A DNA stretch of 30,190 bases, from positions 1 through 30,190 of the forward strand of contig JBFWMN010000016.1 in the NCBI GenBank assembly GCA_050251555.1. Reading direction: 5' to 3'. Within the stretch, counting starts at the first letter, position 1; every line of letters begins with the position of its first letter. Below are positions 1 to 7,170 of this stretch, one piece after another. The notes beneath the pieces are model-generated. The model made no database searches. It was not told where the DNA came from and saw only the letters and a list, made by a program, of their open reading frames with translations. A program made the translations under genes and the position numbers. The DNA comes from UBA2137 sp050251555. Lineage in GTDB: Bacteria > Pseudomonadota > Alphaproteobacteria > Micavibrionales > Micavibrionaceae.

Positions 1-78
1 CTGGGCGTCAGATCACTGATTAAGCGTGCCAAAGCCGCCCTTCGTCTTCACGAAGATCGACTGACTCACTTCATTTAA
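1..78 (+). CDS. C-terminal fragment of a rightward gene, possibly a sigma-70 family factor (partial)
   Basis: An open frame runs from the window edge to a TAA at 76-78, giving 25 residues that begin LGVRSLIKRAKAALR. The pattern of small and basic residues (VRSLIKRAKAALR) resembles the last helix of region 4.2 in ECF sigma factors, where a segment like VKSRLSRARAALR is usual. That is inference from a very short stretch, and a different helix-rich protein is possible. The stop codon overlaps the stop of the convergent response regulator by four bases. Confidence 0.35.
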   Translation: MGVRSLIKRAKAALRLHEDRLTHFI

Positions 79-533
79 AATTTGGCGAGAAACGCTTTCC
101 AGTAACGATCAAGGTCTTTGCTTAAACTCGCTGGTGAGAAGGGCTTATCGATAAAGCCCAGCACGGCGGTCTTTTCTTTTACCTTCTCCATATATTCCGG
201 CGCAAAGCGCGTGCCGCTCATCAGGATGACAGGGGTTTCCGGGCGGGAGAGAGTTAGCTCTTTCAACACCATTTCACCTTCCATATCGGGCAGATGCAAG
301 TCCAGCACCACCATATCAAAATGCTTGCCGGATTTAAGGATATCCAGCGCTTCGCGACCTGTCGCTGCGGGAATGACCCGCACATTTTTAAAGGCCTCAA
401 CACGGGACAGCGTTGTTTCAAACAACATCGCCACAAGCGGGTCATCCTCGACATGAAGGATAATGCTCAAAATAGGCGGCTTTTTATCCTTAGTGTCTTT
501 CTTGTCTTTCTTATCTTTTCTGTTCCACAGCAT
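75..533 (-). CDS. Single-domain response regulator (CheY-like receiver)
   Basis: The 152-residue protein is a receiver domain with no output domain. The acidic pair D30-D31, the phospho-acceptor D78 in VVLDLHLPDMEG, S106 in ILMSG and K130 in FIDKPF are all in place. Before the domain is a low-complexity tail (about residues 5-18) made of K and D repeats, which is unusual for this family. It starts nine bases after the hybrid histidine kinase stop, so the two are almost certainly co-transcribed, and the kinase's own Hpt domain makes this protein the likely phosphate acceptor. Output is probably by protein-protein contact. Only a weak AG-rich ribosome site precedes the ATG. It converges with the gene fragment at 1-78. 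Confidence 0.9.
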   Translation of the reverse strand: MLWNRKDKKDKKDTKDKKPPILSIILHVEDDPLVAMLFETTLSRVEAFKNVRVIPAATGREALDILKSGKHFDMVVLDLHLPDMEGEMVLKELTLSRPETPVILMSGTRFAPEYMEKVKEKTAVLGFIDKPFSPASLSKDLDRYWKAFLAKF

Positions 534-542
534 GTCTTTTTC

Positions 543-2693
543 TTAAACCCCCTCAACCGGTTTTTCCATGGCTTCCCCGAAAGCGGCAATCGCTTCATCA
601 TAGGCTTCAAAAATTGTGTCACACAGAATTTTTACATCTTCGGAGATGGTGCCTAAATCCTTACGGGCACGGTGTTCCGCAGCCTCACATGCATCGGCAA
701 GGGCAACGGCTCCCATTGTACGGCTGGAGGATTTGAGCGTATGGGACTGTTCGGCAACGGCACGCGGATCGTCAGCTTCTAAGGCCTGTCGGATCGCCTC
801 AATATAGCCTTCACTGCTTTCAAAATAGACCGCCATGGCTTGTGCCAGCTTGTCACCCATCACGTCGCGGAACCCGTCAAACAACTCCCGATCCAGAACA
901 GGTGAGGGGGGAGACGCAGATGTCTCGGGTAAGCTCGTTTTTTGCTTTTCGCGTTTGGCAGGTTTTGCGCCGCCAAAACTTGCCCCTTCCAGTTTTTCCA
1001 TGAGTTTGGGGCGACGCAAAGGTTTGCTCAAATAATCATCCATACCTGCGGCAATGCATTTCTCCTCGTCGCCGACCAGCGCATTGGCGGTCAGAGCGAT
1101 AATCCAGCAGGGCGACATTCCCCCTTTTGTTTCAAAATCGCGAATGGCCTTTGTCGCCTCATAACCATCCATGACGGGCATACGACAATCCATCAGGACA
1201 AGGGCAGGCTGACGCTCTTTATAGATGTTGAGGGCTTCCGCGCCGTTTTCAGCATGGAGGATTTCAACGCCCAAATCCTTCAAAAGCTCTGTCGCATAGT
1301 CGCGGTTGACGGGGTTATCTTCTGCCAGAAGCAGTGTTTTTCCTTCCAGTTTTTGGCGGATATCTTCCTGCGCGCTGATGGCTTCTTCGCCGATATCGAC
1401 ACTGTTGGCCAGTTTTGCCGCATCTTCTGTCAGAAGCGTGGTAAACCAGAAAGTCGCTCCACCGAAGATATTGTCGGTCACGCCAACCTCGCCATGCATC
1501 ATCTCAACAAGCTGGCGGGAAATGGATAGGCCCAGACCCGTCCCACCAAATTTGCGGGTTGTCGAGCTGTCGGCTTGCGCAAACTTTTGAAAAATATGAT
1601 TTTTCTTTTCATCGGGAATACCGATCCCCGTATCTTCGATCTCGAAAAGAACCATGCGTTCATTGGCCCCCAGTATGTCCTTGGCGGCTTCACGGTCAAA
1701 ACTGACAGTCACGCGGACATGCCCGCGCTCAGTGAATTTCAGGGCATTGCCAACCAGATTGTAAAGGATTTGGCGCAAGCGAACGGGATCGCCGATATAG
1801 TAGCGCGGCAGGACGGACGGGTAATCGATAATCAGTTCAATCCCCTTATCCTTGGCTTTACGCGACAAGGTCGTCATCACGTCACGCAAAATTTCGGCAA
1901 GATTGAGGGGGACGGGTTCAATCTCGATCTCGCCAGCCTCGATTTTGGAAAAGTCGAGAATGTCATTGATGATATCAAGCAAGGCTTCGGCAGAAGCCAG
2001 AACCGTTTTGGCATGACGCTTTTGCGAATGGTTCAAATCAGTCTCAAGAAGAAGCTCAGTCATCCCGATAATGCCATTCATCGGGGTGCGGATTTCATGA
2101 CTCATATTGGCCAGAAATTCGGATTTGGCCTGATTGAGGCGCTCGGCCTCGGCTTTTGCAGTTCTCAAGCGCAGGATAAACAGAAGACAGACATAGCCGA
2201 CCAGCGCGACGGTGAAAAAATAGGCAAGGGTGCGGAATACGCTTGCCCGCACATAGAAGATTTCCCGCAACGTATTGAATTCCATCTCCAGCTTGAAAAG
2301 CGTGTTGAATGTCTTGGCGTTAGGGTAATCCGTGGTGGCGCTATCTTCTCTCATTTCACCAATTTTGGCGTAAGCACTCTCAAGTATGGAGTGGACCGTT
2401 TGGTAATCAGGCCAGATTTGCAAATAGCTATGAAGCTGGCTGGCTTGCATCTCGTTAAGCAAATCCTCAAGATTTTTGAGGCTTTGGGCGACTTCTTCAC
2501 GATTGCCCGCGGCGTTTTTGTCTTTGGATAGCGTCGCTTTAGTCGATGCGCCGTGAATGATTTCATGCAACTCCATCTGCAAATCGGCGAACTGCTCCCG
2601 ATCATAGGAATGGGAGGCAAGAAAAGAGAGTGTTACAAACAGCAGCAACACGAAAAGTGTCAGTATTTCTAGGGGTTTAAACATCCTCTGCAT
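543..2693 (-). CDS. Hybrid sensor histidine kinase (HisKA-HATPase-REC-Hpt)
   Basis: This is an inner-membrane phosphorelay kinase of 716 residues from the start chosen here. Two membrane segments (about 7-27 and 152-176) flank a roughly 125-residue helical periplasmic sensor. Then come the H-box SHEIRTPMNG with phospho-His at about 199, an HATPase domain (N-box NLVGNALKF near 316, DTGIGIP, GGTGLGL), a receiver (phospho-Asp about 502 in LVLMDCRMPVMDG) and a C-terminal Hpt (His about 651 in QSHTLKSSS). The frame stays open to an ATG at 2756, but the ATG at 2693 has AAGG 12 bases upstream and leads straight into the first membrane helix, so it is preferred. No HAMP or PAS domain is evident. The stimulus cannot be read from sequence. 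The response regulator at 75-533 follows in the same operon. Confidence 0.93.
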   Translation of the reverse strand: MQRMFKPLEILTLFVLLLFVTLSFLASHSYDREQFADLQMELHEIIHGASTKATLSKDKNAAGNREEVAQSLKNLEDLLNEMQASQLHSYLQIWPDYQTVHSILESAYAKIGEMREDSATTDYPNAKTFNTLFKLEMEFNTLREIFYVRASVFRTLAYFFTVALVGYVCLLFILRLRTAKAEAERLNQAKSEFLANMSHEIRTPMNGIIGMTELLLETDLNHSQKRHAKTVLASAEALLDIINDILDFSKIEAGEIEIEPVPLNLAEILRDVMTTLSRKAKDKGIELIIDYPSVLPRYYIGDPVRLRQILYNLVGNALKFTERGHVRVTVSFDREAAKDILGANERMVLFEIEDTGIGIPDEKKNHIFQKFAQADSSTTRKFGGTGLGLSISRQLVEMMHGEVGVTDNIFGGATFWFTTLLTEDAAKLANSVDIGEEAISAQEDIRQKLEGKTLLLAEDNPVNRDYATELLKDLGVEILHAENGAEALNIYKERQPALVLMDCRMPVMDGYEATKAIRDFETKGGMSPCWIIALTANALVGDEEKCIAAGMDDYLSKPLRRPKLMEKLEGASFGGAKPAKREKQKTSLPETSASPPSPVLDRELFDGFRDVMGDKLAQAMAVYFESSEGYIEAIRQALEADDPRAVAEQSHTLKSSSRTMGAVALADACEAAEHRARKDLGTISEDVKILCDTIFEAYDEAIAAFGEAMEKPVEGV

Positions 2694-2728
2694 GATGAGC
2701 GAAAACCTTAAAGGCGTAAGTCTAAAAA

Positions 2729-2747
2729 TACCCGCGTATGACGGGCC
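2729..2747 (-). terminator. Weak terminator-like hairpin after the epimerase
   Basis: On the minus strand a CCCG/CGGG stem (2731-2734 with 2742-2745) is followed by TATTTTTA. It lies between the epimerase stop and the kinase start. The stem is short, so termination would be partial at best. Confidence 0.3.
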
Positions 2748-2796
2748 AGAAAGCATGACACAGAAACCCTTAAAGGAAGCTTACCATAAAGGGCGT

Positions 2797-3837
2797 TTAG
2801 GCTTCCTTGGCAACAGGGCCGTTACCGAGGCCGTAATAATCGCGATACCAGCGCACGAAAGAGGCCAGACCGTCGCGAAGCGGCGTATAAGGCTTAAAGC
2901 CGGTTACAGCCTCAAGGGATGAGGTATCGGCAGAGGTCGCATAGACGTCGCCTGGCTGCATCGGCAGCATATTGAGCTTTGCCGTTAGTCCGCTTTCTTC
3001 CTGCAAAATACGGATCATGTCCATCAGCTTCTCGGGGGCGGAATTGCCGATATTGTAAACGCGGTAGGGGGCGGATGATGAGGCAATGGCAGGTTTTGAT
3101 GAATCCCATGTCGGATCAGGTGTCGGGATCGTCGGGATCAGGCGGACAATCCCTTCAACGATATCGTCGATATAGGTGAAGTCGCGCATCATGTCGCCGT
3201 GATTATAGACATCGATGGGTTTACCCTCGACCATCGCATTCATGAACTTAAAGTAAGCCATATCAGGGCGGCCCCACGGCCCATAAACCGTAAAGAAGCG
3301 CAGGCCTGTGACAGGAATGCGATAAAGATGCGCATAAGCATGCGCCATCATCTCATTGGATTTTTTGGTCGCGGCATACAGCGAGACGGGATGATCAACA
3401 CCGTCTTCTTCGGCAAACGGGACTTTTGTATTTGCGCCATATACGGACGATGAAGACGCGTAAATCAGATGCTTGGTCGGCGTATGGCGGCAGCCCTCCA
3501 GAATGTTCAAAGTACCGACAATGTTGGAATCGATATAGGCATATGGATTATCAAGCGAGTATCGAACCCCTGCCTGCGCGCCCAAATGAATGGTCACATC
3601 GGGTTGGAAATCGGCATAAATGGTTTCGATGGCTTTGCGGTCTGCCAGATCGCCTGCGGTAAAGGAAAAGCACTCCAATTTTTGCAATTGGGAAAGGCGG
3701 TCTTCTTTTAACTGCACATCGTAATAATCATTCAGATTATCAATGCCGTGCACGCTGTGACCTTCCGCAATCAGACGCTGGGTCAGATGAAAACCGATAA
3801 ATCCGGCTGCACCGGTAACGAAAATTTTATGTGCCAT
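2797..3837 (-). CDS. UDP-glucuronate 4-epimerase (extended SDR)
   Basis: The 346-residue protein is an NAD-dependent epimerase that should interconvert UDP-glucuronate and UDP-galacturonate for surface polysaccharide. The NAD site GAAGFIG is at 9-15. The family-specific stretch IDNLNDYYD is at about 32-40, SSSSVYG follows at about 128-134, the catalytic pair is Y154 and K158 in YAATKKS, and GLRFFTVYGPWGRPDMA is present; together these are the hallmarks of the LpsL/CapI/GAE group. Length is normal. There is no clear Shine-Dalgarno sequence before the ATG. It lies downstream of the hsp20 terminator, in the same direction. Two other polysaccharide genes (14,772-16,917) lie in this window but not beside it. 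Confidence 0.92.
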   Translation of the reverse strand: MAHKIFVTGAAGFIGFHLTQRLIAEGHSVHGIDNLNDYYDVQLKEDRLSQLQKLECFSFTAGDLADRKAIETIYADFQPDVTIHLGAQAGVRYSLDNPYAYIDSNIVGTLNILEGCRHTPTKHLIYASSSSVYGANTKVPFAEEDGVDHPVSLYAATKKSNEMMAHAYAHLYRIPVTGLRFFTVYGPWGRPDMAYFKFMNAMVEGKPIDVYNHGDMMRDFTYIDDIVEGIVRLIPTIPTPDPTWDSSKPAIASSSAPYRVYNIGNSAPEKLMDMIRILQEESGLTAKLNMLPMQPGDVYATSADTSSLEAVTGFKPYTPLRDGLASFVRWYRDYYGLGNGPVAKEA

Positions 3838-3889
3838 ATCGGGAGAAAGAATACTGGTTTTTGCAGCTCTCGCAAGTCCTTAAAGCGCA

Positions 3890-3928
3890 TAGAAAAAGGC
3901 CAGTTGCCGAGGGGATGGCAACTGGCCC
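3890..3928 (-). terminator. Strong Rho-independent terminator after hsp20
   Basis: An 11-bp perfect inverted repeat (3898-3908 with 3917-3927, arm GGCCAGTTGCC) is followed on the minus strand by TTTTTC. It lies downstream of the Hsp20 gene and is a textbook intrinsic terminator for leftward transcription. Confidence 0.8.
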
Positions 3929-3985
3929 GGAGTGCGGTAAATATCCGAGGGGAGATGATATTTACCTTCTTAAGGGAGTTACTGA
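3890..3985 (-). ncRNA. Candidate 3'UTR-derived small RNA with two C-rich loops (Cuckoo-like)
   Basis: Directly after the hsp20 stop the minus strand can form two hairpins. The first is 3966-3936 (9-bp perfect stem, arm GGTAAATAT) and the second is 3927-3898 (11-bp stem, which is also the terminator). The stems differ in sequence, yet both loops carry nearly the same word: CATCTCCCCTCGG and CATCCCCTCGG on the transcript strand. Different stems with a shared C-rich loop are the layout of the alphaproteobacterial Cuckoo RNAs such as Rhodobacter CcsR, whose loops carry an anti-Shine-Dalgarno CCUCCUCCC-like word. The loop here is similar but not identical, so family membership is inference. The RNA would probably be processed from the hsp20 message. 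Confidence 0.4.
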
Positions 3986-4486
3986 TTAGACGCTTTTGAT
4001 TTTGATTTCCTTCGTCTTGGATTTCATTTCTTTGGCCTTTTCGATTGTGACGAAAAGAATGCCGTTTTTCAGCGTGGCATCAATCTTCGATGCATCCGCA
4101 TCTTCAGGCAATTTAAGAACGCGTTTGAACGCACCTTGCTGGCGCTCAATACGGTGCCAGGTCTTGCCATCATCTGGCTTGTCCTCGGAAGAGGTTTCGA
4201 TTGTCCCCTCCAGTGTAAGGGCATCGCCTTCCAGCGACAAATGGATGTCGTCTTCGGCATATCCCGGGACTTCGACGTGGATCTCGTACGCGCTTTCGGT
4301 TTCCGCGATATCCATGCGGCCCGATTTGATAGGCGCAGAGCTCGCGAAAGGGGTCAGAAAGCCGTCCAGAAGGCTTTCAATATCGCGTGAGAAAGCACCC
4401 AGTCCCGAAGAGGAGGGGGGCGTTGCGCAGTGTTTTGCAGGGGAACGGCGGACGCCGTGATAGGGTCTTAAGACTGAAAGTGTCAT
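3986..4486 (-). CDS. Hsp20-family small heat shock protein
   Basis: The 166-residue cytoplasmic ATP-independent chaperone has an alpha-crystallin domain spanning about residues 54-155. It contains the usual VEVPGY, an LSLEGDALTLEG strand pair and the closing LKNGILFVTIEK motif. The N-terminal arm is rich in Pro and Ser, and the tail ends in IKIKSV, a normal I-x-I type oligomerisation motif. The frame is open further upstream, but the ATG at 4486 follows GGAAAGG with eight bases between and is clearly the start. A 6-bp inverted repeat (4501-4506 with 4521-4526) lies immediately upstream of the ribosome site. It could be part of an RNA thermometer, although no classical ROSE motif was recognised. 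Confidence 0.93.
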   Translation of the reverse strand: MTLSVLRPYHGVRRSPAKHCATPPSSSGLGAFSRDIESLLDGFLTPFASSAPIKSGRMDIAETESAYEIHVEVPGYAEDDIHLSLEGDALTLEGTIETSSEDKPDDGKTWHRIERQQGAFKRVLKLPEDADASKIDATLKNGILFVTIEKAKEMKSKTKEIKIKSV

Positions 4487-4632
4487 CGTTTTTTCCTTTC
4501 CAACTTTCATTAAGCTTGGGAAGTTGCGTTTTTTTAACGATCCCCCAAATGGGCAGATTGAAAACGCCACTCGACATCACTAATTGCAATGTCATATGTG
4601 TATACGGTCAAAATATTGAGGTGGATGAGTCG

Positions 4633-5523
4633 ATGACCCGAAAAATATTAAGCTATCTTCTGTGGCCCGCATTACTGATAAGCGGTATTGCGATTACGCA
4701 AATCGGATTTGATCTCGGGCATCCGATGATTGGCTTTAATGCCGCTTATGCGCTGATTGTGATTGCGTTGCTGGTGCTGGAACGCCGCATGCCCCACGAA
4801 GAACAGTGGAAGGCATCCGACGGACAATTCTGGGCCGATATCGGTCATACGCTGGTCAGCAAAGGCGCTGTACAAGCCGTCATTCTGTTCGGCGGGATTA
4901 TCGGCTTGTCTGAAATCATCAAACCTTCCGTTGATCTGGAAGGAGGGCTGTGGCCCACACACTGGCCTCAGGCCGCCCAGATTGTTCTGGCGCTGATTGT
5001 TGCCGAATTCGGTCTGTATTGGGCTCACCGCATTGCCCATGAGTGGAAGCCTTTATGGCCCTTTCACGCGATCCATCACTCGGTTGAGCGCTTGTGGGTC
5101 GTGAATACGGGCCGCTTTCACTTCGTTGATACGCTCGTCTCCATTATACTGGGAATTGGCTGTCTTCTGATTGCTGGTGCGCCCTTAGAAATGATCCAAT
5201 GGCTGTCCGCCGTTACCGCCTTTATTGGCGTGTTAACCCATTGCAATATCGAGATGAGATTCGGGTTCCTGTCATGGATTTTCAATACGCCCGAGCTGCA
5301 TCGCTGGCATCACAGCCGTGATTTGTCAGAAGGGAACCGCAATTACGGCGAAAATCTGATGTTGTGGGACCATGTTTTTCGCAGTTATTTTCGTGATGAA
5401 AAGCGTCGCCCGCCTGTGAATGTCGGCCTGCCGGAGCAAGTCCCGCAGCGCTTTATCAAGCAATTATCCTACCCCTTCCACCGTCTGCGCACCTACAGCA
5501 CATGGGAATTCCATAAAGAGTAA
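4633..5523 (+). CDS. Sterol desaturase / fatty acid hydroxylase family membrane di-iron enzyme
   Basis: The 296-residue integral membrane protein belongs to the fatty acid hydroxylase superfamily, which uses a di-iron centre held by histidine boxes. The boxes are visible as HRIAH (132-136), HAIHH (145-149) and HRWHH (223-227), with an additional H203. Several hydrophobic segments (about 7-22, 37-50, 78-95, 113-130, 165-183) surround them. An ATG at 4633 with GAGGTGG eight bases upstream is the supported start; the long upstream extension of the frame crosses the hsp20 leader and is not credible. It is transcribed divergently from hsp20. The substrate (sterol, hopanoid, fatty acid or carotenoid) cannot be told from sequence. 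Confidence 0.88.
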   Translation: MTRKILSYLLWPALLISGIAITQIGFDLGHPMIGFNAAYALIVIALLVLERRMPHEEQWKASDGQFWADIGHTLVSKGAVQAVILFGGIIGLSEIIKPSVDLEGGLWPTHWPQAAQIVLALIVAEFGLYWAHRIAHEWKPLWPFHAIHHSVERLWVVNTGRFHFVDTLVSIILGIGCLLIAGAPLEMIQWLSAVTAFIGVLTHCNIEMRFGFLSWIFNTPELHRWHHSRDLSEGNRNYGENLMLWDHVFRSYFRDEKRRPPVNVGLPEQVPQRFIKQLSYPFHRLRTYSTWEFHKE

Positions 5524-5538
5524 TTTTATGTAAATAGA

Positions 5539-5554
5539 TTAACCCTCTTTTAAC
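5539..5554 (+). promoter_or_regulatory. Perfect TTAA-N7-TTAAC box (CtrA-type site)
   Basis: TTAA (5539-5542), seven bases, then TTAAC (5550-5554) matches the full consensus bound by the alphaproteobacterial cell-cycle regulator CtrA. It lies 61 bases before the start of the 96-residue gene, where an activator site would sit relative to a promoter. Binding is inferred. Confidence 0.5.
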
Positions 5555-5614
5555 CTTTTGTCGCCATCATGAAGGGACACGAAGACAACAACAAAAAGGG
5601 GGACGGTAAATCCA

Positions 5615-5905
5615 ATGTTCAAGCGTTGCGGTTTTATCATGGGGGAGGATGACAGTATCATCATTGTTGTTCCCACTACACTACCCAAAGACGAGCCCAT
5701 GTCCTTAGAGGTTCATGAGCGCTCAATCGTGTTTAAACTCGGCGGCGAGTCTTACACAGAGGTGTATTGCAATCAGGACGCAGTCTTAAAGCGTCTTCTA
5801 ACAAAAGCGCGTGTTGGTATGATCGAATATATTCAGGGCAAAACAAGTTTCCCTGCCTATATCTCAGTAGTAGCTGACGTTGAACGCGGAAAAATCGCTG
5901 CATAG
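5615..5905 (+). CDS. Small protein of unknown function, first of a two-gene unit
   Basis: The 96-residue protein matches no family I recognise. It is acidic to neutral, has no signal peptide or membrane helix, and has a strand-rich middle (IIIVVPTTLP, SIVFKLGG, YTEVYCNQ) followed by a helix (about 57-74) and a final strand. AAGGGGGA lies about 11 bases upstream of the ATG. An in-frame ATG eight codons later (5639) is a possible alternative start. It is followed after 15 bases by a 57-residue reading frame with a good ribosome site, and a strong terminator closes the pair. A CtrA-type box lies upstream, suggesting cell-cycle or motility-linked control. Confidence 0.7.
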   Translation: MFKRCGFIMGEDDSIIIVVPTTLPKDEPMSLEVHERSIVFKLGGESYTEVYCNQDAVLKRLLTKARVGMIEYIQGKTSFPAYISVVADVERGKIAA

Positions 5906-5920
5906 GGAAGGGATACGAGA

Positions 5921-6094
5921 ATGGCAGAATTTATTATGAGTGATGGTGGGAATCTGGGGGCTGACTTTAAAGATGCACCCGCTTTGTTCGCGGCGGACTA
6001 TAAGGGCGCGTCCTGTACCGCGGTTACGTCATTCGGCGCGGCGGCAGGAATGTCCTCTATCGGTATGAAATCAGGTCTCAGCCTGAACCGTTAA
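5921..6094 (+). CDS. 57-residue Gly/Ala/Ser-rich small protein of unknown function
   Basis: An ATG at 5921 preceded by GGAAGGGA about seven bases upstream opens a 57-codon frame ending in TAA at 6092-6094. The product starts MAEFIMSDGGNLGADF, is rich in Gly, Ala and Ser, contains one Cys (C32) and has no signal peptide. A Rho-independent terminator follows within 31 bases. The good ribosome site, the close spacing to the 96-residue gene and the terminator together argue for a real gene. No family is recognised, and the two small proteins may act together. Confidence 0.6.
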   Translation: MAEFIMSDGGNLGADFKDAPALFAADYKGASCTAVTSFGAAAGMSSIGMKSGLSLNR

Positions 6095-6122
6095 GCGCAC
6101 AATATCACTATATGACGAAAAG

Positions 6123-6150
6123 AACCCGAGATGCATGCTCGGGTTTTTTT
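6123..6150 (+). terminator. Rho-independent terminator of the small-protein pair
   Basis: The stem CCCGAG (6125-6130) pairs with CTCGGG (6138-6143) across a seven-base loop and runs into seven T residues (6144-6150). It ends the two-gene unit and also lies inside the spurious upstream extension of the CtlX frame, which is one reason for placing that start further downstream. Confidence 0.85.
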
Positions 6151-6231
6151 ATTGCCCCGACCTTGACGCGGGAAGCGATTGGGGCGAACGTGGTGGGACA
6201 GACACTCACAAGCTTTTCCCGATTTTTCTCG

Positions 6232-7131
6232 ATGAATATACGCCAATCCGCCAATCACCTGCTTTTGATTGAACCCGCCGAATTTTATATGAATCCGGAA
6301 ACGGTAGAGACCAATGTCTACCAGTTTGACGAGCATGAAAGCCACGACACAACCTTTCATAAGGCCTTAGCAGAGTTCCGTGTCTACCGCGACCATCTGG
6401 TCGAACACGGCATTCAGGTGACCACCGTCAAAGGGCGTATCGGTTCGCCCGACCACCTCTTTCCCAACTGGGCTTCAACCCACCCTGACGGTTCGCTGGT
6501 TTTTTATCCGATGCTCAATCCCAATCGCCGAGCCGAGCGCACACCCGAAATTCTGGCGTTGCTTGAGCAGACATATGAGCTGAAGCTCGACATCCGTGAC
6601 GAAGAGTTAAAGGGGCGCTATCTCGAAAGCACGGGCTCCATCGTCATGGATCATATTCATAAACGCGCCTATGTCGCACTTTCAGGCCGCACGACGGAAT
6701 CTCTGGCACGTGAATGGGCCGATAAAATGGGGTATGAGCTGTTCACCTTTGTCATGCGCTCCCATACTGGCGCACCCGTTTATCATACCGATCTGACCAT
6801 GTTGATCGGCACAGATTTTGCAGCCATTTGTGCTGATGCGATCACGGATGACACGGCACGTAAACAGGTTGTCGCGTCATTAGAAAAAGACCGTGACGTG
6901 ATATTCCTCACCGAAGAGCAAATGAAGAATTATTGCGGTAACTCGCTGGAAGTGGTCGGCGCATCGGGCAAGCGTTTTCTGGTGATGTCCGCTCACGCGC
7001 AAAAACATCTGACCGATGCGCAGAAAGTGGCTTTTGGCACCCATGTTTCCAAGATCATCGGGACGGATATCCCGACCATCGAGCATTATGGCGGTGGTTC
7101 GGCCCGTTGTCTGATCATGGAGTTGTTCTAG
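6232..7131 (+). CDS. ctlX: CtlX-type guanidino-group hydrolase (arginine deiminase/DDAH superfamily)
   Basis: The 299-residue protein has the pentein fold signature of amidinotransferases and arginine deiminases. Visible elements are LLLIEPAEF at the N-terminus, PDHLFPNW (about 73-80, substrate carboxylate or guanidino contact), the LESTGS segment (131-136), the catalytic His185 in VYHTDL and the C-terminal nucleophile Cys293 in GGGSARCLIM. Length and layout match the CtlX group (citrulline utilisation in Francisella); the real substrate may be another ureido or guanidino compound. The open frame begins at 6112, but that part contains a terminator, so the ATG at 6232 just before the conserved core is used. 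No clear Shine-Dalgarno precedes it. The gene stands alone, with no arginine catabolism neighbours. Confidence 0.82.
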   Translation: MNIRQSANHLLLIEPAEFYMNPETVETNVYQFDEHESHDTTFHKALAEFRVYRDHLVEHGIQVTTVKGRIGSPDHLFPNWASTHPDGSLVFYPMLNPNRRAERTPEILALLEQTYELKLDIRDEELKGRYLESTGSIVMDHIHKRAYVALSGRTTESLAREWADKMGYELFTFVMRSHTGAPVYHTDLTMLIGTDFAAICADAITDDTARKQVVASLEKDRDVIFLTEEQMKNYCGNSLEVVGASGKRFLVMSAHAQKHLTDAQKVAFGTHVSKIIGTDIPTIEHYGGGSARCLIMELF

Positions 7132-7170
7132 TTTAATCAATAGTAACTATGGATATGCTAATATAACAAA

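Noticed and set aside
1575..2531. Long rightward reading frame of 318 codons
   Set aside because: It lies antisense to the histidine kinase, has no recognisable domain or ribosome site, and the kinase frame is clearly conserved.
4487..4632. RNA thermometer or sigma-32 promoter before hsp20
   Set aside because: There is a small inverted repeat next to the ribosome site and a CCCATTT word, but no ROSE motif and no matching -35, so I do not claim either as a feature.
6112..6231. N-terminal extension of the CtlX frame
   Set aside because: It contains a strong Rho-independent terminator and no signal or domain. Family proteins begin at about the ATG at 6232.
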